A stretch of DNA of 64,000 bases from Prevotella sp. GTDB lineage: Bacteria; Bacteroidota; Bacteroidia; Bacteroidales; Bacteroidaceae. Of this stretch, positions 1-7,348 are shown piece after piece; position 1 is the stretch's first letter; every line of letters begins with the position of its first letter. The position numbers were made by a program, and so were the translations under genes. The notes beneath the pieces are model-generated. The model saw nothing but the letters and a program-made list of their open reading frames with translations, ran no database searches and had not been told where the DNA came from. The stretch is from assembly GCA_017538105.1 (NCBI GenBank), contig JAFYJN010000099.1, positions 24,016 to 88,015 of the forward strand, written 5' to 3'.

Positions 1-63
1 CACCATGAATGGCTCACATGGCGCCGTTGCTTCAAGAACTTCATCCCACATCTGTTCAAATAA
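1..63 (+). CDS. C-terminal end of an esterase-like alpha/beta hydrolase (partial)
   Basis: Frame 1 is open from the window edge to a TAA at 61-63 and reads HHEWLTWRRCFKNFIPHLFK. A His followed by an aromatic-rich EWxxWR stretch and a short tail is what I know from the end of enterochelin-esterase / feruloyl-esterase type alpha/beta hydrolases of Bacteroidales, where the His is the catalytic one. Only 20 residues are visible, so the family is a recognition call and the substrate is unknown. The strong hairpin at 112-148 lies 49 bases past the stop, as expected for a gene end. Confidence 0.5.
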   Translation, partial: HHEWLTWRRCFKNFIPHLFK

Positions 64-111
64 CTTAGAAATCGCATACAAGATTTATGTGAAAATAGTC
101 ACATGACAATA

Positions 112-148
112 GAAAGCCGCACGTCCCCTCTCGGGGAGTGCGGCTTTC
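112..148. terminator. Intrinsic terminator hairpin between convergent genes
   Basis: GAAAGCCGCA (112-121) pairs with TGCGGCTTTC (139-148), and an inner CCCC/GGGG helix closes on a TCTC loop. It sits between the end of the left-edge esterase gene (plus) and the end of the dcp gene (minus), so it can stop transcription from both sides. Confidence 0.8.
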
Positions 149-174
149 CTTATATCCTTCCTATAGGTAATGAG

Positions 175-205
175 CACCCTCCCTTTGGGAGGGCCGGGGT
201 GGGTG
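175..205. repeat. REP-like palindrome, family E (copy 1)
   Basis: CCCTCCCTTTGGGAGGG followed by a GGGGTGGGT tail. Close relatives occur at 22602, 25545, 35888, 39148, 45384, 47388 and 62391. The palindrome can form a GC hairpin; the tail is a second G-rich stretch. This copy lies 10 bases beyond the dcp stop codon. Confidence 0.75.
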
Positions 206-214
206 TCATCTTCC

Positions 215-2383
215 TCACAACCCTCTCGCTTTCAGCAATGCAGCAGCGTCGGGCTGCGCCAGTCCAGTGAAGTTGCTGAACATCTCCATCAGGTCACCGG
301 TATTGCCACGGCTCAACACTTGGTCGCGGAAGGCTTGTCCCACCTCTCTGCGCAGGGCACCACGGTTCACGAAACAGTCGGCCACATTCACGGCAAGGAC
401 TTCCGTCCAGAGATAGCTGTAGTACCCCGCAGCGTAACCGCCGCCCCAGACGTGGTTGAAATAGCTGGTGGAGTAGCGCGGTGGTACCTGATGGTCGAGC
501 AGCCCCACACGTTGCAGGGCCTCGGTCTCGAATTGGCTCGCTTGCTCGGCTGTGGGTATGTCCGAAATGTTGAGGGTGTGCCAAGCCAAGTCCAGACAGG
601 TGGCAGCCAGGTTCTCACCCAATGCGTAGGCGGAATGGAAATTGATTGATTCCAGCATCTTCGCCTTCAGGTCAGCAGGCATCGGTTGTCCTGTCTCCGC
701 ATGGCGGGCGTAATGGTCGAAAATCTCGGGGATGGTGGCGAACGACTCGTTGAACTGCGACGGCATCTCCACAAAGTCGCGAGCCACACTGGTGCCGGCT
801 AACTTGGAGTATCGGCAGTCCGACAACATGCCGTGCAGGGCATGGCCGAACTCATGGAACATTGTGGTCACCTCATCCCACGTGAGCAACGACGGTTGGC
901 CATCGGGTGCCTTGGCATTGTTGCACACATTGTAGATGATGGGGTGCTGGTGGCGCAGGTGACTCTGCTGGGCAAACTCGCTCATCCATGCTCCGCCACG
1001 CTTCGTGGGACGGCGGAAATAGTCGCAGTAGAACAGCGCACGCGACTGCCCGTCCTTGTCCAATACCTCAAACACTTTCATGTCGGGATGATAGGTGGGT
1101 ATGTCCTTGCGCTCTTTGAACGTCAGGCCGTATGCACGCTCAGCGGCATAGAACACTCCGTTGATGAGCACGCTGTCAACATTGAAATAAGGCTTCACCT
1201 CGTCGTCGGATAGGTTATATGTCTCTTGCTTCATCTTGGCGGAGTAATAGAAACGGTCGTAGGGCTCCAATTGGAAATCGTTACCCATCGTCTTGCGGGC
1301 ATAGGCCTCGATGGCCTGCGTCTCGGCATCAGCTTTTGGCCGGTAGGCCTCGATGAGTTGGCGGAGGAAGGCATACACCCTGTCGGTGGTCTTGGCCATG
1401 GTCTTCTCCAACGAATACGAGGCATAGTTGCCGTAACCCATCAGCTGGGCTTTCTCGGCACGCAGACGGGCCATCTCACTCACGATGGGGAAGGTGTTGT
1501 ACGACCCGCTACCATCGGCACGGTGGATAGATGCCTCATATACACGACGGCGCAAATCGCGGTTGTCGAGACTTGACAATAGGGGCTGTTGCGTGGTGTT
1601 GATAATGACGATGCAATAGGGGGCCTGACCGCCACGGCTCTCGGCGTCTTTCTTGCATTGGGCGATGTCGGCCTCGCTTAAGCCCGAAAGCTCCTCACGG
1701 TTGTTCACCCATACCACGGCATGGTTGGTGGCGGCGGGCAACAGGTCGCCCCATTGCTGTTGCAGGTCGGAGATACGTAGGTTGATGGCTTTCATCCGCT
1801 CCATCTTCTCGTCCGACAGCAGGGCACCGCTGCGCACAAAATCTTTGTACACTTCTTCCAACAGTTTCTTGTCTTCGCCCTGCAATGTCGACAACTCATG
1901 GTCGTAAACATATTTGATACGCTGGAACAGCAATTTGTCGAAAATAATGTCGTTCTCCAAATCAGTGAGCAGGGGGATGGCTGCTTTTTCCGTCTCGGCT
2001 ATCTCTGGCGTCTTGTCGGCACTCGTCAGACCAAAGAAAATACTCGTCACACGCTCCAACAACACACCGCTCTCCTCAAAGGCCACAATGGTATTCTGGA
2101 AAGTGGGTGTAGCGGAGCTGAGGACAATACGTCCTATGTTCTCACGCTGTTGACGGATGCCCTCCTGGATGGCGGGCAGGTAGTCCGATGCTTCAATCTT
2201 ACTGAAGTCGGGAGCACCGAAGAGCAGGCCACTCTCCACCAGCAATGGGTTCTCTCTTCCGACAGACGGACCTTGTCCGTTGCCTCCTCTGTCGTTCATG
2301 CCATTGCCGTCATACGGCATGGCGGCGGAATGCATCATCGCGGATGCCAATCCGATGGTCAAAAGTGTTTTCGTAATATTCAT
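215..2383 (-). CDS. dcp: M3 family metallopeptidase, peptidyl-dipeptidase Dcp
   Basis: A 722-residue zinc peptidase of the M3 (thimet oligopeptidase / Dcp) family, which removes dipeptides from the C-termini of short peptides. The zinc signature HEFGH is at residues about 510-514 and the third ligand is the Glu in DFVEMPSQ near 539, the expected 29-residue spacing. The first 20 or so residues (basic start, then LLTIGLASAMMHSAA) look like a signal peptide, so the protein is probably periplasmic, with a Gly/Asn-rich linker before the catalytic part. Full length for the family. The epimerase gene ends 15 bases upstream on the same strand, so the two are probably co-transcribed. Confidence 0.93.
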   Translation of the reverse strand: MNITKTLLTIGLASAMMHSAAMPYDGNGMNDRGGNGQGPSVGRENPLLVESGLLFGAPDFSKIEASDYLPAIQEGIRQQRENIGRIVLSSATPTFQNTIVAFEESGVLLERVTSIFFGLTSADKTPEIAETEKAAIPLLTDLENDIIFDKLLFQRIKYVYDHELSTLQGEDKKLLEEVYKDFVRSGALLSDEKMERMKAINLRISDLQQQWGDLLPAATNHAVVWVNNREELSGLSEADIAQCKKDAESRGGQAPYCIVIINTTQQPLLSSLDNRDLRRRVYEASIHRADGSGSYNTFPIVSEMARLRAEKAQLMGYGNYASYSLEKTMAKTTDRVYAFLRQLIEAYRPKADAETQAIEAYARKTMGNDFQLEPYDRFYYSAKMKQETYNLSDDEVKPYFNVDSVLINGVFYAAERAYGLTFKERKDIPTYHPDMKVFEVLDKDGQSRALFYCDYFRRPTKRGGAWMSEFAQQSHLRHQHPIIYNVCNNAKAPDGQPSLLTWDEVTTMFHEFGHALHGMLSDCRYSKLAGTSVARDFVEMPSQFNESFATIPEIFDHYARHAETGQPMPADLKAKMLESINFHSAYALGENLAATCLDLAWHTLNISDIPTAEQASQFETEALQRVGLLDHQVPPRYSTSYFNHVWGGGYAAGYYSYLWTEVLAVNVADCFVNRGALRREVGQAFRDQVLSRGNTGDLMEMFSNFTGLAQPDAAALLKARGL

Positions 2384-2398
2384 ATTATTATTTAAGGG

Positions 2399-3433
2399 TT
2401 ATTCATCACTCGTCACTCGTAACTCTCCCTTTGCCTTCTCTATCGCGTCAATCACCCTGTCGCACCATTGGTCGAACTCGGGATCTTCAACTTGACATTC
2501 GGGATGGCTCAAGAGGTATTCCACGCAACGGCGCGCGCCCTCCTCGAACCGCACGCGGGCTTGGAATCCGGGAACGGCTCGTTTCAGTTTCGAGCAGTCG
2601 AACACCACTGTCACGGATTTGTCGCCCAACAGATTGCCCTCCACGTCATATTCTTTCGGAGCCACGGCATTCAGGAAGTCGGATGATACATGATAGGGCT
2701 TGAGTGTCACACCGAGGGCTGCCGCCACGGCCTCGTAAATCTGGTCCCAAGAGAGCGACTCGTCCGACATAATCTGGAAAGCCTCGCCGATGGCGTGTGG
2801 GTTGCCCAACAGACCGATAAATCCTTGGGCGAAGTCTTCGTTCCAGGTCATCGTCCACAGCGAACTGCCGTCACCATGCACCAACACGGGCTTGCCTTCC
2901 ATCATACGCTTTAATACCTGCCAACTGCCTTTCGGACCATGGAATCCCACTGGCACGCTGCGCTCGCAATAGGTATGGCTCGGACGGACGATGGTCACAG
3001 GAAAACCAATCTCACGGTACCATTTCATCAACATCTCCTCACAGGCTATCTTGTTGCGTGAATACTGCCAGTGGGGGTTGGCCAGCGTTGTACCTTCGGT
3101 GATGACGTAATTACGGGCGGGTTTATGATATGCTGACGCACTGCTGATGAACACATATTGTCGTGTGCGGTTCTTGAATAGACGGTAATCGCGCTCCAAT
3201 TGGTCTGTTGTGAACACGATGAAGTCGCACACCACGTCAAAACGGGTGTCACCCAATTCACGAAGCACAGCCGCCTCATCGTTGATGTCGACAATCACCT
3301 GTCTTACGCCTTCGGGCACTTCGTTCCGACGGTTGCCTCGATTCAACAACCACAATTCATGTTCGCTCTTCGCCAATTGTCTTGTGATGGCCGAGCTAAT
3401 GGTACCAGTGCCACCGATAAAAAGAATTCTCAT
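2399..3433 (-). CDS. NAD-dependent epimerase/dehydratase family protein (extended SDR)
   Basis: A 344-residue Rossmann-fold SDR protein. The N-terminus carries the nucleotide-binding GGTGTISSAI motif, and the YSRNK sequence provides the catalytic YxxxK. It resembles the atypical SDR group that includes plant CSP41-type proteins; the substrate cannot be told from sequence. The last residues (GELRVTSDE) are encoded by a copy of the TCATCACTCG simple repeat (family A), so the natural C-terminus has probably been replaced or extended by repeat DNA. A -7/-33 promoter lies at 3482-3513. It is the first gene of a likely two-gene unit with dcp. Confidence 0.85.
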   Translation of the reverse strand: MRILFIGGTGTISSAITRQLAKSEHELWLLNRGNRRNEVPEGVRQVIVDINDEAAVLRELGDTRFDVVCDFIVFTTDQLERDYRLFKNRTRQYVFISSASAYHKPARNYVITEGTTLANPHWQYSRNKIACEEMLMKWYREIGFPVTIVRPSHTYCERSVPVGFHGPKGSWQVLKRMMEGKPVLVHGDGSSLWTMTWNEDFAQGFIGLLGNPHAIGEAFQIMSDESLSWDQIYEAVAAALGVTLKPYHVSSDFLNAVAPKEYDVEGNLLGDKSVTVVFDCSKLKRAVPGFQARVRFEEGARRCVEYLLSHPECQVEDPEFDQWCDRVIDAIEKAKGELRVTSDE

Positions 3434-3481
3434 TTTGTAATAGTTTAGGGTTCAGTAATTAGTTCTCCAAAATATGATGTG

Positions 3482-3513
3482 CAAATATACTACTTTTTTC
3501 GCAATCTTTGCAA
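3482..3513 (-). promoter_or_regulatory. Bacteroidota-type promoter for the epimerase-dcp unit
   Basis: On the minus strand, TATATTTG (complement of 3482-3489) matches the TAnnTTTG -7 element, with TTG (complement of 3511-3513) 21 bases upstream as the -33 element. Transcription would start near 3475, about 40 bases before the epimerase ATG. Confidence 0.6.
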
Positions 3514-3570
3514 CACGGCTCTTTTTTCCTTCTTTTTTCTTAATTCTTCAGAATTTTCATTACCTTTACA

Positions 3571-3718
3571 CTCATAATTCATCACTCATCACTCATCACT
3601 CATCACTCGTCGCTCATCACTCGTCGCTCATCACTCGTCGCTCATCACTAGTCGCTCATCACTCGTCTCTCATCACTCTTCTCTCATCACTCATCACTCA
3701 TCACTCATCACTCGTCAC
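3571..3718. repeat. Tandem 10-bp repeat array, family A (TCATCACTCG)
   Basis: About 14 units of TCATCACTCG/T with small changes (CTCGTCGCTCATCA, CTCGTCTCTCA). The gap 3434-3936 contains no gene; besides this array it holds the minus promoter at 3482 and the plus promoter at 3845. The same family recurs at 2400-2424 and 25831-25964. There are no unique spacers, so this is not CRISPR. Confidence 0.9.
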
Positions 3719-3844
3719 CATCCAAGTGGTGGGCTGACCTTTCCAAAGTATAAAAACCAGTGTCAAAAACAATCCCTAATATTTTATAACAAGCTCTTCC
3801 TTAATCGGTTACGATTTTCAAGTGTGTCAATAACAGTGAAGGTA

Positions 3845-3875
3845 TTGCAATAACCTGATTTTTGTTTTATCTTTG
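3845..3875 (+). promoter_or_regulatory. Bacteroidota-type promoter for the DUF4919 gene
   Basis: TATCTTTG at 3868-3875 fits TAnnTTTG, and TTG at 3845-3847 lies 20 bases upstream as a -33 element. The start of transcription would be about 55 bases before the ATG at 3937. Confidence 0.65.
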
Positions 3876-3936
3876 CAACAAGAGGTAAGGACCATAGAAA
3901 CCCTATAGTATAGTATTTTTCAAAAAGAAACAGAAG

Positions 3937-4635
3937 ATGAGACAGTTATTCAGTATTTTCGTTTTTCTTCTTTTGATGCCATTGACAGTAAATGCTCAGG
4001 AAGAAGGCCGTATGATTATTCCGGTTGATTGGAAAAAGATAAAAGATGTGGCCGACAAAGACCCTGAGAGAATAAGGGCTTTAGTGGCAAGAATGGCTGC
4101 CAGCGAACTTGACACTACCATAACGTGGAATGAGAGAATACTGGCATATTATGGACAGTCATTCCTCACGCCATTTACAGAATCAGATGATGGAAGGAAT
4201 CTGGATGTCCTGATGAAAGATGGGAAGTATGAGGAATGTCTTGAGGGAGCAAGAGAACTGCTTAAGAAGAACCCTGTGAGTTTGAAAGCCTTGTTCAATG
4301 CAGCGTTTGCAATAGCTTACATCTTAAAAGACTCAACTGCTCAACATTGCGTATCCCGCAATGAGGGACAGGTCTACTACTACCGCATGCAAAGAATATT
4401 CAATACAATTGCTATCACAGGCGATGGGACGGAGGAACAACCTTTTTATGTGACGGCCGTCTCCGATGAATATTTGTTCATGCATTACTATCTTGAAATC
4501 TGGGAGTTTGAACGTCAATTCATGACAAGCCATTGTGATGGCTTCGATTTGAAAGAGTCAAGCCAATATTATTCTCGTCCACAGTTATTCTTTGAAATAA
4601 CCCGTGTATTGGAGATTGAGCGAGGTATAAATTGA
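3937..4635 (+). CDS. DUF4919 family secreted protein
   Basis: A 232-residue protein with a clear signal peptide (MRQLFSIFVFLLLMPLTVNAQ, cleavage after NAQ), so it is exported to the periplasm or cell surface. The mature part looks like the DUF4919 family, known mainly from Bacteroidota and of unknown function. It has a helical, TPR-like feel (EECLEGARELLKKNPVSLKALFNAAFA). No catalytic motif was seen. It has its own promoter at 3845-3875, and no same-strand neighbour is close enough to suggest an operon. Confidence 0.7.
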   Translation: MRQLFSIFVFLLLMPLTVNAQEEGRMIIPVDWKKIKDVADKDPERIRALVARMAASELDTTITWNERILAYYGQSFLTPFTESDDGRNLDVLMKDGKYEECLEGARELLKKNPVSLKALFNAAFAIAYILKDSTAQHCVSRNEGQVYYYRMQRIFNTIAITGDGTEEQPFYVTAVSDEYLFMHYYLEIWEFERQFMTSHCDGFDLKESSQYYSRPQLFFEITRVLEIERGIN

Positions 4636-4684
4636 AAACGATAATTAAAAAACAGCTATTCTAGGGAAGAAGTAGGACATTTTC

Positions 4685-4726
4685 CTCATCTTTTAATCTT
4701 TTAATTTTCTAATCTTTCAATTTTTC
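4685..4726. repeat. AT-rich simple repeat, family C (TTTTAATC)
   Basis: Units of TCTTTTAATCTTTTAATTTTCTAA lie directly upstream of the yfhO promoter. The same family is at 15692, 16361, 28950 and 29280. Confidence 0.7.
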
Positions 4727-4728
4727 CG

Positions 4729-4736
4729 TACTTTTG
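4729..4736 (+). promoter_or_regulatory. -7 promoter element for the YfhO gene
   Basis: TACTTTTG fits TAnnTTTG; the ATG at 4771 is 34 bases downstream. The -33 part would fall in the family C repeat, where no clear TTTG is visible. Confidence 0.5.
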
Positions 4737-4770
4737 CAGGTTGTAACAATTCGAATTAAACAACCCTACT

Positions 4771-7290
4771 ATGGATACATTGAAAAAATGCCTGCCCGAC
4801 GTGTTGGCAGTGCTCCTCTTCGCGGTCATCGCCTTCGCCTATTTCTTCCCGGCCGACACCGAAGGCCGCATACTCTACCAGCACGACACATCGGCGGGTA
4901 GGGGAGCGGGACAGGAAGCCACGGAGTATTACCAACGACATGACGGCGAACGCACGCGCTGGACAAACTCAACATTCTCGGGTATGCCCACCTACCAGAC
5001 ATCACCTTCCTACAGCAGCACCGACAAGTTGCAGACGGCGGTGAAGGCATACCACCTGTGGTTGCCCGAAAACGTGTGGTACGTGTTCGTCTACCTCCTC
5101 GGCTTCTACATCCTGCTGAGGACGTTCAACTTCCGTCAGGCATTGGCGGTACTTGGCTCCATCATCTGGGCTTTCTCGTCCTATTTCTTCATCATCATAG
5201 CGGCGGGACACATCTGGAAGGTGTGGGCATTGGCATACCTGCCACCGTTGATAGCGGGTATGGTGCTCGCCTATCGGGGCAAATACCTCTGGGGCATGGC
5301 AGTGCTGGCACTCTTTACGGCATTCGAAATTAATGCCAACCATGTGCAGATGACCTATTACTACCTCTTCCCCATCTTCTTCATGCTTATTGCCTTCTTC
5401 GTGCAAGCATTGCGCGAGAAACGGCTGGCTCACTTCGCAAAAGCCACAGCGGTATGTGTCGTAGGGGCGCTCATCGGCATCTGCATGAACCTGTCCAACC
5501 TGTACCATACGTGGCAGTACTCGCAAGAGTCGATGCGCGGAAAGAGCGAATTGGTGAAGGCGGATGCTGCTAACCAAAGTGCAAGCGGTCTCGACCGCGA
5601 CTACATCACGCAGTGGAGCTATGGCATCAGCGAGACATGGACGCTCCTTGTGCCCAATGCCAAGGGCGGCACATCGCAGGCGGCACTGGCAATGAACGAG
5701 ACGGGCATGAAAAAGGCGAACCCCGAATTCTATCCCATTTATCAACAGATTGGTCAGTATTGGGGTGAACAGCCGGGAACGAGCGGCCCTGTATATGTGG
5801 GGGCGTTTGTGCTCACGCTCTTCTTCCTCGGCCTGTTCATCGTCAAGGGACCGATGAAGTGGGCACTCCTTGCTGCGACCATCTTATCCATCATGCTCGC
5901 ATGGGGAAAGAACTTTATGGGGCTGACAGACTTCTTCATCGACCATTTCCCGATGTATGCTAAATTCCGAACGGTGGCATCCATACTCGTCATCGCCGAG
6001 TTTACCATACCATTGTTGGCGATGATGGCGTTGAAAGAGGTGTTCGACCGTCCCGAGTTGTTGAAGGAGAAAGCGAAAGCTCTCTATCTGAGCGTGGCGC
6101 TTACGGGGGGCATCGCACTGCTTTTCGCACTGGCACCGGGACTGTTCTTCTCCGACTTCGTATCTTCGGCGGAGATGAATGCGCTGTCGCAGTTCCCCCC
6201 CGATCAGCTGAACCCGCTGCTCTCCAACCTCACCGAGGTGCGTCAGGCCATCTTCTCGGCCGATTGTTGGCGGACGGTCATCGTTATCGCCATAGGTACG
6301 GCTTTGCTTCTGCTCTATCGTGCACAGAAACTGAAGGCACTGCCTACCATCGGTGGCATCGCATTGCTCTGCTTGGTCGATATGTGGATGGTGAACAAAC
6401 GCTATCTCAACGACGATATGTTCGTGGGTAAGAGCGTGCGCGAGCAACCGCAGCCCATGACGGACACAGACCGTATGATTCTGGAAGACAAAACACTCGA
6501 CTATCGTGTGCTCAACTTCGCCACGAACACATTCAACGAAAACGAGACATCGTTCTACCACAAGAGCATCGGCGGCTACCATGCGGCCAAGCTGCGTCGT
6601 TACCAAGACCTCATCGAACGCTATATCGCGCCGGAGATGGAAAAGGCCATGCCGGCGGTGGCTGAGGCACAGGGCGACATGACACAGGTGAAGGGCGACA
6701 GTATCTTCCCGATTATCAACATGCTCAACGCACGTTACTTCATCTTCCCCTTGCAGGGAGGACAGACCGTGCCGCTTCAGAATACGCAGGCCATGGGTAA
6801 TGCGTGGATGGTTGACAGCCTGGTATATGTGAACAATGCCAACGAAGAAATGGATGCCTTGGGCACTATCGACCTACATCGTGTGGCGGTGGCGGACAAC
6901 CGCTTCAAGGAGACACTTGGCGAGGCGGTCAAGCAAGACAGCACATCGTCAGTGACGCTCTCTTCCTATGAGCCGAATGACCTGAAATATGAGGTGAAGA
7001 CGGGCAAGGGCGGTATCGTGGTCTTCTCGGAAATCTATTACCCGGGATGGAAGGCAGAGGTGGACGGAAAGCCGGTCGACGTGGCCCGTGTCAACTATGT
7101 GCTCCGTGCCATCCGCGTGGAACCGGGAACGCACCAGGTACGCCTGTCATTCTTCCCAGAGAGTGTCAACCGCACTGAGACGGTGGCTTACATCGCCATG
7201 GCACTATTCCTTCTCGCACTTCTCGCCTGCCTCTTTTTTGCATTCAAGAAAAAAGGAGCTAATGACAAGGAGCAAGACACTCAACAGTAA
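4771..7290 (+). CDS. YfhO family multi-spanning membrane protein
   Basis: An 839-residue integral membrane protein. It has about a dozen hydrophobic segments: one near residues 10-27, a run of segments from 95 to 230, another set from 340 to 460, one near 505, and a last one near 805-825. Long extracytoplasmic loops and a C-terminal soluble part (GWKAEVDGKPVDVARVNYVLRA) are typical of YfhO-like proteins, which are GT-C fold relatives linked in other bacteria to sugar modification of cell-envelope polymers. The donor and acceptor are not known here. The next gene, fkp, is in fucose metabolism, but its gene start is 58 bases away and no functional link is shown. Confidence 0.8.
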   Translation: MDTLKKCLPDVLAVLLFAVIAFAYFFPADTEGRILYQHDTSAGRGAGQEATEYYQRHDGERTRWTNSTFSGMPTYQTSPSYSSTDKLQTAVKAYHLWLPENVWYVFVYLLGFYILLRTFNFRQALAVLGSIIWAFSSYFFIIIAAGHIWKVWALAYLPPLIAGMVLAYRGKYLWGMAVLALFTAFEINANHVQMTYYYLFPIFFMLIAFFVQALREKRLAHFAKATAVCVVGALIGICMNLSNLYHTWQYSQESMRGKSELVKADAANQSASGLDRDYITQWSYGISETWTLLVPNAKGGTSQAALAMNETGMKKANPEFYPIYQQIGQYWGEQPGTSGPVYVGAFVLTLFFLGLFIVKGPMKWALLAATILSIMLAWGKNFMGLTDFFIDHFPMYAKFRTVASILVIAEFTIPLLAMMALKEVFDRPELLKEKAKALYLSVALTGGIALLFALAPGLFFSDFVSSAEMNALSQFPPDQLNPLLSNLTEVRQAIFSADCWRTVIVIAIGTALLLLYRAQKLKALPTIGGIALLCLVDMWMVNKRYLNDDMFVGKSVREQPQPMTDTDRMILEDKTLDYRVLNFATNTFNENETSFYHKSIGGYHAAKLRRYQDLIERYIAPEMEKAMPAVAEAQGDMTQVKGDSIFPIINMLNARYFIFPLQGGQTVPLQNTQAMGNAWMVDSLVYVNNANEEMDALGTIDLHRVAVADNRFKETLGEAVKQDSTSSVTLSSYEPNDLKYEVKTGKGGIVVFSEIYYPGWKAEVDGKPVDVARVNYVLRAIRVEPGTHQVRLSFFPESVNRTETVAYIAMALFLLALLACLFFAFKKKGANDKEQDTQQ

Positions 7291-7348
7291 CCTGTAGGGG
7301 CTTATAGTTTGTCCTAAAGTTTAATACAACCTGTGATATGAACTAATA

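Noticed and set aside
3571-3718. Possible CRISPR array
   Set aside because: Units are about 10 bp and directly tandem, with no unique spacers and no cas genes. The same holds for 25831-25964.
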